64,000 bases of DNA from Croceimicrobium sp965656185 (GTDB lineage Bacteria > Bacteroidota > Bacteroidia > Flavobacteriales > Schleiferiaceae): NCBI GenBank assembly GCA_965656185.1, contig CBFHJH010000012.1:1-64000 (forward strand), in the 5' to 3' direction. Below are positions 24,791 to 33,282 of the stretch, in pieces. A model generated the notes under the pieces. The model worked only from the letters and a program-made list of their open reading frames with translations. It was not told the origin of the DNA and searched no databases. Position 1 is the stretch's first letter; every line of letters begins with the position of its first letter. The translations under genes were made by a program, and so were the position numbers.

Positions 24791-25849
24791 ATGCGCAAAT
24801 ACTTCTTCATCCTTCTCCTAGGCCCCTGCCTAAGTTGGTCGCAATCTAAGGACCAAGGTCTATTTATGGAGATCTGGGAGCAATGCCCGCAGTGGATGGA
24901 GGACAATTTACCGCAACTAAAAAAGGATTTTAAGTCGCAGGATAGCCTCGAATACTATCTCGAATTATGGGAACTTTATTGCGAACCCAATTTGGCCAGC
25001 ATCCGTCAGCGTATCTTAGGCGACCTGCAATTTAAAGGAGCTTTAGACAGCACCGACCTCTCTAAGTTTTACCGAGCCCAAAGTGAGTTCCTAAAATACC
25101 TTTCCCAACAAAGAGACCCTTATCTGGAGCATTGGGCATTCTCAAGACAAAAGGCCTTAAGCTTATTAGAGCAAAAGGATTGGCCCCAACGAGAAGCGGC
25201 GGTATTGCAACTTATCGCAGCCAAGAATTATCAGGCTGCCCTCGACTTGCACTACCAAAAGAAGACCAAAGATCTATCCGATTTTGAAAAATCCAGAGAA
25301 GATCTGGAGACAAACAATAGCGAGATCGTTAATTTCGGTTTAGGTTACAACTACCTGATGTTCAATCAGAAATTATTAGACGAGCTTGGTGCTGGTCACG
25401 GACTTTGGTTGGGAGTCGACTTTGAGTATGAACGAAATCTCGCTTCCATTGCCTTTGCTTATAATCGCACCGAGAAACGTTCCTATCTGCGAATTCTAGG
25501 GGATGAATCGGTAGAGAACACCGACCTGGAAAACTTCTTACAGTTAGATTTTAATTATGGACGGGCTCTTTTTTCCGGTCGTCGCCATAAAATGCACATC
25601 ATGGTAGGTGCCGGTCTAGGCTCCTTTACCACTGACCTATATTACCGCAACGTAGACGATGAAAGAGTGGCGGTGAGCATTACCTCCTATCACTTTAAAG
25701 TAGGCCTAAATTACCAGTGGCGGATTTATGGCAGTAGACATATCGGTTTGCGAAGCCTTCTTAGCATGAGTAATTTTAACAGCGATGAAGACCTACGCGG
25801 CGATCTTCAAGGACAAGTGCTTAGCACCACGCTCTACTATCGTTTCTAA
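24791..25849 (+). CDS. Exported protein of unknown function, possible C-terminal beta-barrel
   Basis: 352 residues with a signal peptide (residues 1-17, ending W-S-Q-S). Residues 20-180 are helical, hydrophilic and rich in Trp, Tyr and Gln. Residues about 185-352 show alternating hydrophobic/polar stretches, glycine-containing turns and a terminal Y-Y-R-F, as in outer-membrane beta-strands. I do not recognise a named family. It follows the EEP gene by 41 bases and precedes a hairpin that mainly serves the opposite strand. An outer-membrane or periplasmic location is inference. Confidence 0.7.
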   Translation: MRKYFFILLLGPCLSWSQSKDQGLFMEIWEQCPQWMEDNLPQLKKDFKSQDSLEYYLELWELYCEPNLASIRQRILGDLQFKGALDSTDLSKFYRAQSEFLKYLSQQRDPYLEHWAFSRQKALSLLEQKDWPQREAAVLQLIAAKNYQAALDLHYQKKTKDLSDFEKSREDLETNNSEIVNFGLGYNYLMFNQKLLDELGAGHGLWLGVDFEYERNLASIAFAYNRTEKRSYLRILGDESVENTDLENFLQLDFNYGRALFSGRRHKMHIMVGAGLGSFTTDLYYRNVDDERVAVSITSYHFKVGLNYQWRIYGSRHIGLRSLLSMSNFNSDEDLRGDLQGQVLSTTLYYRF

Positions 25850-25851
25850 AT

Positions 25852-25882
25852 AAAAAAAGCCACCCCGAAAGGTGGCTTATCA
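25852..25882 (-). terminator. Terminator of the peroxiredoxin gene
   Basis: Stem AAGCCACC/GGTGGCTT (25857-25864 with 25871-25878), loop CCGAAA. The A-run at 25852-25858 becomes a U-tract in the minus-strand transcript. On the plus strand the T-run is weak, so it works mainly for the peroxiredoxin. Confidence 0.8.
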
Positions 25883-25901
25883 TTATCTATAAGAAGAATG
25901 C

Positions 25902-26531
25902 TTAGTTCTTGCTTAGGTAATCGGCAACCCCCTCGTGGGTGTCTTTCATACCTTCTTTTCCTTCGTCCCAGTTTGCTGGACAAACTTCACCTTTCTCTTC
26001 AAAGAATTGTAAAGCTTTTACCATACGCATAGCTTCATCTACGCTACGACCTAATGGCATATCGTTTACTACTTGGTGACGAACTACTCCTTCTTGATCG
26101 ATCAAGAATAGGCCACGGTAAGCTACTAACTCCCCGTCTGCTTGTAACTGATCGTTCTCATCGTAAAAGAAGTTTCCAGCTAATACGTCGTAGTTGGTAG
26201 AAATGGTCTTATTGGTATCGGCTACTACCGGATATGTAATACCCTGAATACCACCCTGGTCTTTGGTTAGTTGTAACCAACCCCAGTGCGACTGCTCAGT
26301 GTCGGTAGATACAGCTACAACCTCAACGCCCAATTTTTTAAAGTCTTCTAAACGTGCTTGGAAAGCGTGTAATTCTGTTGGACAAACGAAAGTGAAATCT
26401 TTAGGGTAAAAGAATAAGATCACATATTTTCCTTTGTACTGATCAAGTGAGAAATCTTCTACGATCTCCTCACCGTTAATAACTGCTGCTGCAGTAAATG
26501 AAGGGGCTTTTTTGCCTACTAGTACTCCCAT
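25902..26531 (-). CDS. Typical 2-Cys peroxiredoxin (AhpC/Prx1 type)
   Basis: 209 residues. It reduces hydrogen peroxide and organic peroxides in the cytoplasm. The peroxidatic cysteine is Cys50 in F-T-F-V-C-P-T-E and the resolving cysteine is Cys184 in G-E-V-C-P-A-N-W. The usual D-x-x-x-x-H-W-G-W segment and R-G-L-F-L-I-D follow. The C-terminus is Y-L and not Y-F, and the loop reads G-G-I-Q; both argue for a robust, peroxide-resistant enzyme. No ahpF neighbour is seen. It is monocistronic with its own terminator. Confidence 0.95.
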   Translation of the reverse strand: MGVLVGKKAPSFTAAAVINGEEIVEDFSLDQYKGKYVILFFYPKDFTFVCPTELHAFQARLEDFKKLGVEVVAVSTDTEQSHWGWLQLTKDQGGIQGITYPVVADTNKTISTNYDVLAGNFFYDENDQLQADGELVAYRGLFLIDQEGVVRHQVVNDMPLGRSVDEAMRMVKALQFFEEKGEVCPANWDEGKEGMKDTHEGVADYLSKN

Positions 26532-26593
26532 GATTTTATATTTATTTAGATTTATTATTAAAAGCTATACGATTCTATTTTTAATAACTATTG

Positions 26594-26601
26594 CAAATAT
26601 A
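26594..26601 (-). promoter_or_regulatory. -7 box TATATTTG upstream of the peroxiredoxin
   Basis: The minus strand reads TATATTTG, a full match to TAnnTTTG, about 62 bases before the ATG at 26531. There is no clear TTTG at -33, which would suit an activator-dependent promoter such as one under OxyR. The regulator is inference. Confidence 0.4.
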
Positions 26602-26668
26602 TATCCAGCTTTCCAGACCTAAGCACTTAGTAATTAAATCTTTTCTATGACTCTTCAAGAAAAGAAAT

Positions 26669-27367
26669 CTAGTGCGAAACCGAGAGCCAAGCCAGCACGA
26701 AACCGATCAAGATCACCGCATACTTTAGCATATTGAAGTGATGCGACTTATTATCCTCAAACAAGATAGTTGTGCTGATATGCAGGAAGATACCGAATAC
26801 GAAGGCGGTCAATTCTCGGCTGTAGGTACCCAATACGCTCCAAAGCTCTCCTAAGAAAACCCCTAAGGGAGCCATCAAGGCGAATAATACTAAGATAAAT
26901 AAACGCTTACTCAGGCTTAATTTCAACTCGCAGAGCATATTGTAAAGGATGATACTTACCGGAACCTTATGCACTAAAAGCCCCCACAGTAAAGCATCTT
27001 TACTAAGATGGTTATGACTACTGCCCACCGGTATACTCTCCAAAAAAGCGTGCAAGAACAAGCTGATCAATACTCCCAAAGGCAAACCCTTGTTTTTAAA
27101 GAGCTCTAAATGGCTATGTCCGTGCTCCAGGCCCTTGCTAAAAGCTTCCAAAACCAATTGCACTAAAAAGCCGGCTACCACCAAGAGACCGTAATGATGG
27201 GCATGGGTTTCATATACTTCCGGGAGCAGGTGAAAAACACTGATCCCCAATAAATAGGCGCCGCTAAAACTCAAGAGGAAATTGATGGAAATCGCTTTCC
27301 ACTCCCGCAGTAGCTTCCCTAAAAGGGCGCCAATTAATACCGATGCTAATAGATAAACTGTGATCAT
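26669..27367 (-). CDS. ZIP-family divalent metal transporter
   Basis: 232 residues, about seven to eight membrane segments. Metal-site residues are in H-L-L-P-E near residue 47 and in two helices with H-A-F-L-E-S-I-P-V-G and H-K-V-P-V-S near 107 and 134. The histidine-rich loop G-L-E-H-G-H-S-H-L near 80 is typical of zinc/iron ZIP proteins. It probably imports zinc or iron. Its start overlaps the methyltransferase stop by four bases, so it is the last gene of a three-gene unit. Confidence 0.85.
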   Translation of the reverse strand: MITVYLLASVLIGALLGKLLREWKAISINFLLSFSGAYLLGISVFHLLPEVYETHAHHYGLLVVAGFLVQLVLEAFSKGLEHGHSHLELFKNKGLPLGVLISLFLHAFLESIPVGSSHNHLSKDALLWGLLVHKVPVSIILYNMLCELKLSLSKRLFILVLFALMAPLGVFLGELWSVLGTYSRELTAFVFGIFLHISTTILFEDNKSHHFNMLKYAVILIGFVLAWLSVSH

Positions 27368-28104
27368 TTACTGGCCAGCAAAATTAAGCGCTCTGATTGG
27401 AAGCTGGTAAAGTTCGCTAAATTATAATTGCCAAAAAGCGCTTCTAAGCTTAATCCGGCCGCCTTTAAGAGCGCCGTAAAATCTTCCTTATTCAAATTCT
27501 GCACCCGCTCTTGAAATTTATACTCTTGCCCTCCGTCGCGTACGGTGATATCCTTATATATGAATTTCGCATCGATGCGTCGAGCGATTTCGAATTGTAC
27601 GCCTTCGATTTCCTTCTTTTCCTGCGCGATCAAATGTTGCGCTACTTGCTGTGGATTTAAAAAGTCTATGAGGATTCGTCCACCGGGCTTTAATGCTTGA
27701 GCGGCATTCTTCATCGCTTTAACCGTAGCCTCCCTCGATTCGAAATAGGCGAAACTGGTAAAGAGATTTAGTACCAGGTCGAATTCGGCTTCAGCGAAAG
27801 CCTCTAACATATTGGCCTGTTTAAAATGCAAGCGTTCCTTTTCCGGAGCTCGGGCAAATTCGATATTGCTTGCCGCCAAATCGATACCGGTTACCTCTAC
27901 TCCTTTAGAATGCATATAATGCGCGTGACGGCCTCTGCCGCAGGCTAAATCCAAAACGTGGCAATTGGGCTCTACTTTTAAATAATCGAATAGCTTGTCG
28001 ATAAAGGCCCGAGCTTCGGCCTCATCACGGTCGCGATATAGCAAATGATAATAAGGCGTATCGAACCATTCTTGGTACCAATATTTAGACCTAGCCTTAC
28101 TCAA
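27364..28104 (-). CDS. Class I SAM-dependent methyltransferase
   Basis: 246 residues from a TTG start that overlaps the TSUP gene by eight bases. The glycine-rich SAM motif is V-L-D-L-A-C-G-R-G-R-H near 49-59, followed by G-I-D-L-A near 73 and L-V-L-N-L-F-T-S-F-A-Y-F near 110. The family includes many small-molecule methyltransferases, and the substrate cannot be told from sequence. The C-terminal half resembles Bacteroidota proteins annotated only as class I methyltransferases. Confidence 0.85.
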   Translation of the reverse strand: MSKARSKYWYQEWFDTPYYHLLYRDRDEAEARAFIDKLFDYLKVEPNCHVLDLACGRGRHAHYMHSKGVEVTGIDLAASNIEFARAPEKERLHFKQANMLEAFAEAEFDLVLNLFTSFAYFESREATVKAMKNAAQALKPGGRILIDFLNPQQVAQHLIAQEKKEIEGVQFEIARRIDAKFIYKDITVRDGGQEYKFQERVQNLNKEDFTALLKAAGLSLEALFGNYNLANFTSFQSERLILLASK

Positions 28105-28891
28105 AGCCCAAAGACTTTTTCAATAGATCCCAAATACCCAAAAGACTGATCGAGCTTACCGATAGGATGGCGATCAAGGTATAGCGCACAATGGTATTGG
28201 CCTTCGGTAAAAAGAGAATATACCTTGCTCCGATCCACGCCCCTAAACCCTGGCCAATTGCGAGTAAAAAGCCCGGTAGCCAAACCACATCGCCACTCCA
28301 AACAAAAACGATAAAGGCTGGTAAAACGAATAAAAAGGCTAGAACCAGTTTGATGATATTGGCATCGCGCAAGCTGTACTGCGCTACCAAAACCAATACC
28401 GAAAGCAGCATGATACCAATGCCCATCTGCAAAAAGCCTCCGTAAACCGCCACCAAGAAAATCAAGATCCAATTCAATACCGTCTTATGACTGCTACTCA
28501 CATTGGTAGCCCTAGCCCATTTAGATGGTTTGTAGATCATGGTTAACAAAAGAGCGGCCATGATCACGCCAATGATACGTTTGAGTAAAAGTGGATCTAC
28601 GTCTACTGCGAAGAAGGCGCCAATGACCGAGCCCAACACTGCCGGCACCAAAAACCAAGCACTATCTTTAAAGAGAAACTTAGTTCGGGCACTGCGCTTG
28701 AGGCTTAAAACTGCCGTAATGGTTTGCACCAAAGCTCCCACCCGATTAGTAGCATTGGCCACATTGGCCGGCATACCACTTAAGATCAAAATACTGAGGG
28801 TGATCGCCGAACCATTACCCGCCAAGGTATTGATGAGCCCCGCTAAAAGTCCACCGCCCAATAAAAGTGCATAATACCACCACTCATTCAT
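28097..28891 (-). CDS. TSUP (TauE/SafE) family transporter
   Basis: 264 residues, about eight membrane helices in two repeats. The opening G-G-G-L-L-A-G-L-I-N-T-L-A-G-N-G-S-A and the second repeat G-G-F-L-Q-M-G-I-G carry the glycine-rich signatures of the family. Members move sulfite, sulfonates or related organic anions. It is first of three overlapping genes with the methyltransferase and the ZIP transporter. Confidence 0.88.
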   Translation of the reverse strand: MNEWWYYALLLGGGLLAGLINTLAGNGSAITLSILILSGMPANVANATNRVGALVQTITAVLSLKRSARTKFLFKDSAWFLVPAVLGSVIGAFFAVDVDPLLLKRIIGVIMAALLLTMIYKPSKWARATNVSSSHKTVLNWILIFLVAVYGGFLQMGIGIMLLSVLVLVAQYSLRDANIIKLVLAFLFVLPAFIVFVWSGDVVWLPGFLLAIGQGLGAWIGARYILFLPKANTIVRYTLIAILSVSSISLLGIWDLLKKSLGFE

Positions 28892-28896
28892 GAGAG

Positions 28897-28904
28897 CAAA
28901 GGTA
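28897..28904 (-). promoter_or_regulatory. -7 box TACCTTTG placed 5 nt before the TSUP start
   Basis: The minus strand reads TACCTTTG-CTCTC-ATG. The match to TAnnTTTG is complete and leaves no room for a leader of useful length, so this three-gene transcript is probably leaderless. Confidence 0.45.
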
Positions 28905-28932
28905 TGATCCTCCCGCGATCCTCTCGCCTTAT

Positions 28933-29763
28933 CTAAGCGTCGATGATCAACTTATAGCCGATCCCTCTTACGTTGAGGATCTGCAGACTGGAATCGCTTT
29001 TGAGTTTTTTACGCAGGCGCGAAATGAATACATCTAAGGTGCGGCCTACATAGTCTCCTTCATCACCCCATACCTGATGCAATAAAACCTCTCGTTCTAG
29101 CGCCGTATTGCGGGCTTCCCAGAGTTGCACTAAGAGCTGTCCTTCTTTGGCCGTAAGCTCTTCTTGCCCCGACGGGCCGCTCAAAACTCCGGAAGCGGCA
29201 TTGAATTGCAGTCGTCCTATTTGATACAGGTGCGAGGGACTTTCCTCCTTCTTGCGGGCCAAGAAAAAAACCGGTAGCCCGATCAGTGGCACCAAAAATA
29301 AGAGATACCAATAGCCATTTTCACGCGCGCTCTGAGGGTGGGCATCAGAAAGATCGGGAAAAGTGAGCAATAAAACATAGCAAGCCTCTAACTGCTCACG
29401 CCCTAAACAAGGCACGATCTCCTGCTCCTTTTGCGCCGCGATCTCAAAACTATAGATCACTTCTTCGCGGGCACATTCTTTTACTTCTATGATGTACTTT
29501 TCAGAAAGCCCCTCTTCCAATAAGATCTGCTTGCTGAGTGCCACCAAGCGCTCTGGTTCAAAACTAAAATCAGATTCGAATTGCAATTTAAAAGTATTGG
29601 CCTCCCTTTCTAAAGGCAAAACGCGTGAGGTAGAGTCACCGGCCGATAGTAAGATTTGATGCCCCAACTGCCGCAGACTTACCTCTAAATGTTTGAGGTC
29701 GAAAGCTGGGTTAGCAATGAGCCCAAAGCTGAAAAACAAAAAGCAGAGCGTACGTGAAAGCAT
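28933..29763 (-). CDS. Membrane-anchored OmpR/PhoB-type winged-helix regulator
   Basis: 276 residues. An N-terminal signal peptide (1-17) leads into an extracytoplasmic domain of about 130 residues with a Cys pair (in K-E-C-A-R-E and V-P-C-L-G). One membrane helix follows (about 147-166, W-Y-L-L-F-L-V-P-L-I-G-L), then a basic stop-transfer (A-R-K-K). The C-terminal 100 residues are a Trans_Reg_C winged helix: L-T-A-K-E-G-Q-L-L, R-E-V-L-L-H-Q-V-W-G-D, then V-F-I-S-R-L-R-K-K-L and V-R-G-I-G-Y-K-L. There is no receiver domain. This is a one-component sensor with its DNA-binding end in the cytoplasm, the reverse of ToxR/CadC order. It is divergent from 29891. Confidence 0.82.
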   Translation of the reverse strand: MLSRTLCFLFFSFGLIANPAFDLKHLEVSLRQLGHQILLSAGDSTSRVLPLEREANTFKLQFESDFSFEPERLVALSKQILLEEGLSEKYIIEVKECAREEVIYSFEIAAQKEQEIVPCLGREQLEACYVLLLTFPDLSDAHPQSARENGYWYLLFLVPLIGLPVFFLARKKEESPSHLYQIGRLQFNAASGVLSGPSGQEELTAKEGQLLVQLWEARNTALEREVLLHQVWGDEGDYVGRTLDVFISRLRKKLKSDSSLQILNVRGIGYKLIIDA

Positions 29764-29767
29764 GCTT

Positions 29768-29775
29768 CAAATTTA
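29768..29775 (-). promoter_or_regulatory. -7 box TAAATTTG placed 4 nt before the wHTH regulator start
   Basis: The minus strand reads TAAATTTG-AAGC-ATG. It matches TAnnTTTG and implies a leaderless transcript for the regulator. No convincing -33 element is seen. Confidence 0.4.
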
Positions 29776-29811
29776 TCTCTAAATAGTCTTTGTTCAGCCC
29801 ATTCTACAAAG

Positions 29812-29849
29812 ATTTACACTAATTTACACTGCCTTTACCAACTGATTTA
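29812..29849 (+). promoter_or_regulatory. Phased TTTAC direct repeats: likely wHTH operator
   Basis: ATTTACACT occurs exactly at 29812-29820 and 29822-29830. A third TTTAC is at 29834-29838 and a weaker TTTAG at 29846-29850. The spacings are 10, 11 and 12 bp, one helical turn. OmpR/PhoB winged helices bind such head-to-tail repeats. The third repeat lies where the -33 element of the promoter at 29860-29867 would be, as in PhoB-activated promoters. Confidence 0.55.
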
Positions 29850-29859
29850 GAGGGCTTCC

Positions 29860-29867
29860 TAGTTTTG
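29860..29867 (+). promoter_or_regulatory. -7 box TAGTTTTG of the TonB-C-like gene
   Basis: TAGTTTTG matches TAnnTTTG and lies 23 bases before the ATG at 29891. The -33 position (about 29835-29839) has no TTTG but carries the third TTTAC repeat, which suggests that an activator replaces the -33 contact. Confidence 0.5.
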
Positions 29868-29890
29868 AGACCGTATTAAAAAAACACAGC

Positions 29891-30691
29891 ATGAAAAATC
29901 ATCTTCTCAAAAGTCTTGCCCTCGCCTTAGCTTTAGTAGGTATCTATTCTTTGAATTTTTTTATCGGCTTAAAGCCGAATGGAACTCTAATAGCGGCCGC
30001 CAGCCAGACCCCCAAAGACAGCGGCTCCGAAAATTCAGGTCCCCGGCTCAATGACGCCTTCTTTTACTCTATTGGGCCTCGTTTCGGCGGCATAAAGCGT
30101 TCGCAATTACAAAAGTCCTTTCAACTCAGCGACTTTTTAGACCCCGATTTCACCCATCAAGTACAATCCTACGAAAGGATCGAATTAAGGGCGATCGACC
30201 AAGCCGGGAAATATGATGATGCGGTCCTGATCTCCGAAAATGGTGTACTCAGCGCGGCGCAATGGGACTATCTCAAAAATCTCGATTACGGCAGTAATTT
30301 CACCCTTAAGATAGACTGCTACGAAACACAGCCTCAGGGCGATTATGTTTTTAACAGTTTCACGCCTCACCTTACCGTGATCCCTGAAACCATGGCGCGC
30401 TACCGCGATGGCAATGAGCGTTTACTGGAATGGATTCGGGAACAAAACTATCCCAACGTCGCTGGGCTCTTCCGCGAAGATCTCCGTCCGGCGAAATTCT
30501 ACCTTAGTATCGATGCCAGCGGTAAACTGGTCGACATCGAACTGGATAAAGGTTGTGGATATCCCCAAATCGATCTAAAACTGATCGCCTTACTAAAGGA
30601 AAAAGCCAATGAATGGCTACCTGCCCGTAATGATGAGGGTGAAGCAGTAGCGCAAAAACTGGTCTTTTTCTTTGGCTTACCGGGCTGCTAG
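29891..30691 (+). CDS. Membrane-anchored or exported protein with TonB C-terminal-like domain
   Basis: 266 residues. An N-terminal hydrophobic segment (about 7-27) is a signal or anchor. Residues 30-170 are an unrecognised extracytoplasmic region. Residues about 178-263 follow the TonB-C pattern: Y-P-x-V-A, F-Y-L-S-I-D-A-S-G-K-L-V-D-I-E-L, G-Y-P-Q-I-D, and N-E-W-L-P-A-R-N-D-E-G. It lacks the long proline-rich spacer of a true TonB and no ExbBD is near. It is divergent from the membrane wHTH regulator, with that regulator's likely operator in its promoter, so it is the best candidate target. The function is unknown. Confidence 0.7.
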   Translation: MKNHLLKSLALALALVGIYSLNFFIGLKPNGTLIAAASQTPKDSGSENSGPRLNDAFFYSIGPRFGGIKRSQLQKSFQLSDFLDPDFTHQVQSYERIELRAIDQAGKYDDAVLISENGVLSAAQWDYLKNLDYGSNFTLKIDCYETQPQGDYVFNSFTPHLTVIPETMARYRDGNERLLEWIREQNYPNVAGLFREDLRPAKFYLSIDASGKLVDIELDKGCGYPQIDLKLIALLKEKANEWLPARNDEGEAVAQKLVFFFGLPGC

Positions 30692-30757
30692 AAATGGACT
30701 ATACACCCTGTTAGAAAGATTAGTTTTAGAGCTTCACTCCTGTTGCCCGCTTCAAGG

Positions 30758-32473
30758 CTAATCAACAAAACCCACCGGATAGCGCAGATGTTCCGGTTCA
30801 TAATACTCGCTGCGCTGATAAAAGAAACTAAGGGTGGTATAGGCATTTTTCAAGGCCTCGGGATGTTTGCTTTTCCACTGCTCAAACTCTTGCGCTAAAC
30901 TGGGATCTGCGTCCAGCATCTCTTGCGCTTTGGCTTCGAAGACATAAGGTGAAAAATATTCCTTTTGCTGGAAAATAATATCAAAGAAGCCCCATGAGAG
31001 AAAGGAATCTACCGAACGTGGATCTAGAACCGATGCGAGGTAATAACGCGCCTGCTGATCCGTAGGCACCAAGTAATCACCGGCATAGAAAAGCCGTTTT
31101 TGATCCATCGGCTCTACCGAATCCACTTCTACTCTAAAATGACCTTCGTACGGACGATTTCCAAACTGCCACTGACGCAAATAGTAGGACTTACAGTCGA
31201 TCAGGCTGTCTTCCTTTAAGCTGATCACCTCTACATTGTTGTATTGCAGGCGTTGTACGACAGCACTAAAAGCTTGCGGAATAAGGTAATATTCGGGTAT
31301 TTGCGCCCCTACTTCAGTTTTGTAATGAGGGTAATAATCAATTTGTAAGCTTTCGGGATCTTCTCGCTTGTAGCGCAGGGCTTGGTAATCTCCCAATTCA
31401 CTTTCCACGTATTCGTAAGGATAGGCTTTAAAATCCAGGCTTTCGGTCCTACTGCTGTCCAAGGACCAAGCCACCGGAAAGCTGCTTTGCTCTTTCTCCC
31501 AAGTCAATGCTTGTTGATAAGCTTGCTTTATAGCCTCCGCTTGAGCATTACAATATTCCTGCATAGAGGCAAAAAAGGCCCTGGTAGCGGCCACTCGATC
31601 GGGATAAGGCTTAAACATATGTGCTTCGGTAATAAAGCCGAAACTGTGAAATAGAGCGGTATAGCCGCTGGCGTAGCGCGGACTTTCTAAAAATGCCGCA
31701 TAGCCTTGATTAGGAGTGCGACCAAAGACATTCACATAAGGAATCATTTCCCATTCCCTTTCGGCCATCGCTTGGTATAAAAAAGGCTCCATATCTTCAT
31801 GGAGCAACTGAGCCACACTAGGTGCCAGCTTATCGGCCAAACTACTGATCAGCGTCATGGTGTAGGGATAATCGGCGCCATTTGAAGTATGGGTATCGAT
31901 AAATATCTGCGGCTTAAAGGCCTGGTAGATCGCATAAAAACTGCGGGTGTTCAAGGCGTCCGCTTTTACGAAATCACGGTTTAGATCCAAGTTCTGGGCA
32001 TTTCCCCTAAAACCTTGTAAATCGGGGCCATTCTGATTAGCTCGAGTATGTGGTCGCGCCTTGAGACTGCCGCCAATATTGTAAACCGGTATCATGGCCC
32101 AGATCTGACCCGCCGCGATAGTTCCTTGGGCCAGTTGCTCTGCCGACCATTCGACCGCTGCATCCATACCACAGCTTTCACCGGGGTGAATGCCATTATT
32201 GATCAATATTCGCAGCTTATCCTGAGCCAAACTTTGCAAACTAGCTTCACCGGTAAAAGGGGATTTTTGCATCAAAAATAAATGCAAGGGCCGACCACTA
32301 TCGCTTGGTCCCAGTTCTAATAATTGGGCATTGGGGTATTGCTGGGCTAGATATTGATAAGACTCAATCACTTCCTGATAACTGCGCGCCTCCGAACCCT
32401 GCCGCGGACTGATACCCTGCGCCGTGGCGACAAAGTTGACCAAGGCCAATAAAACTGCGAATGAACTGCGCAT
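30758..32473 (-). CDS. M14-family zinc carboxypeptidase, secreted
   Basis: 571 residues with a signal peptide (1-18). The peptidase_M14 domain spans about 30-310. Zinc ligands are His and Glu in G-I-H-P-G-E-S near 94-100 and His in I-D-T-H-T-S near 193. The proton-acceptor Glu is probably in I-T-E-A-H near 283. A C-terminal region of about 250 residues has no recognisable domain. Such proteins trim C-terminal residues from peptides outside the cytoplasm. It lies one base after the start of the lipoprotein gene downstream region, so 33251 to 30758 is probably one transcript. Confidence 0.88.
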   Translation of the reverse strand: MRSSFAVLLALVNFVATAQGISPRQGSEARSYQEVIESYQYLAQQYPNAQLLELGPSDSGRPLHLFLMQKSPFTGEASLQSLAQDKLRILINNGIHPGESCGMDAAVEWSAEQLAQGTIAAGQIWAMIPVYNIGGSLKARPHTRANQNGPDLQGFRGNAQNLDLNRDFVKADALNTRSFYAIYQAFKPQIFIDTHTSNGADYPYTMTLISSLADKLAPSVAQLLHEDMEPFLYQAMAEREWEMIPYVNVFGRTPNQGYAAFLESPRYASGYTALFHSFGFITEAHMFKPYPDRVAATRAFFASMQEYCNAQAEAIKQAYQQALTWEKEQSSFPVAWSLDSSRTESLDFKAYPYEYVESELGDYQALRYKREDPESLQIDYYPHYKTEVGAQIPEYYLIPQAFSAVVQRLQYNNVEVISLKEDSLIDCKSYYLRQWQFGNRPYEGHFRVEVDSVEPMDQKRLFYAGDYLVPTDQQARYYLASVLDPRSVDSFLSWGFFDIIFQQKEYFSPYVFEAKAQEMLDADPSLAQEFEQWKSKHPEALKNAYTTLSFFYQRSEYYEPEHLRYPVGFVD

Positions 32474-32474
32474 C

Positions 32475-33251
32475 TTACTCTTCGCTCTTGCTCATTTCAG
32501 TTAGGATCTCCTTCTGAAGATCGGCGTATTGATCGAGAATTAGTTCATAATCGGTGATCTCGGTCCCGTCGAAGGTGATCGGCTCACTTTCGCCGTAGCC
32601 GTGGCCTACTGGCTGACCATTATCGTCGAAGAAATAAAGGTTCACTTTAAGTTTCAAATTCGCCTTCTGCCCGTAACGCGTCACCTTATCGATCGTTAAC
32701 TGCGCCATGCCAACGGCCATCACTTCGGCTTCCAAGTTTTTTAAATTTCCACGTACAGCCGAGCGCAAACGCGGACTTTCTTCAATATAACCCTTAATAT
32801 CACCTTGCTTGAATTCGAAGAAGTTCAGGCCGCCTTCGCCCACCAAGATCTGCTTAAAATGGCGCTTCCCTTCGATTTGTAAAGCTTCCAATTCTTGCTT
32901 TTGTTGCGAGCGTTCGTAACGCGCTCCCTGCTCTAGTTCGGAACCGGCACGGGAATCCATCCCCAACTGCATTTCAATTCCCTGATCCAATAATTGGTAA
33001 TATTCACCAGCTCGCTTCTGCATTTCGGCATTTAGGTCGTCCTCTAACTTGAAAACTTTCTCATTGAAGTCATCGGCGTCTCCTGCGGGCACTTCCGGTA
33101 AAGCGGGAGGAGCAAAATAAAAGCTAGCCAAGGCTACGGTTTTAGCTTTCGCCGGCGCCATGAAAGGCTGATAAGCCTTAATGCGTAGATTACCACAAGC
33201 GCTCAAGAATATAATCGATAAGCTTAAAAGGGATAGTTTCCAGATTTTCAT
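32475..33251 (-). CDS. Lipoprotein of unknown function
   Basis: 258 residues. The lipobox F-L-S-A-C at residues 15-19 marks an SpII lipoprotein. The rest is hydrophilic with a charged coiled-coil-like stretch (about 60-125) and a C-terminal region with regular strands, including L-K-L-K-V-N-L-Y-F-F-D-D-N-G-Q-P. I do not recognise a family. It stops one base before the M14 carboxypeptidase gene begins and is probably co-transcribed with it. Confidence 0.75.
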   Translation of the reverse strand: MKIWKLSLLSLSIIFLSACGNLRIKAYQPFMAPAKAKTVALASFYFAPPALPEVPAGDADDFNEKVFKLEDDLNAEMQKRAGEYYQLLDQGIEMQLGMDSRAGSELEQGARYERSQQKQELEALQIEGKRHFKQILVGEGGLNFFEFKQGDIKGYIEESPRLRSAVRGNLKNLEAEVMAVGMAQLTIDKVTRYGQKANLKLKVNLYFFDDNGQPVGHGYGESEPITFDGTEITDYELILDQYADLQKEILTEMSKSEE

Positions 33252-33282
33252 AATGCATGGTTTGATGAATGCAACGAATATA

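Noticed and set aside
25852..25882. Terminator for the plus-strand gene ending at 25849
   Set aside because: The T-run on the plus strand is interrupted (TTATCATT); the hairpin serves mainly the minus-strand peroxiredoxin.
28101..28472. 123-codon frame on the minus strand inside the TSUP gene
   Set aside because: A shadow frame of a clearly coding membrane protein, without recognisable motifs.
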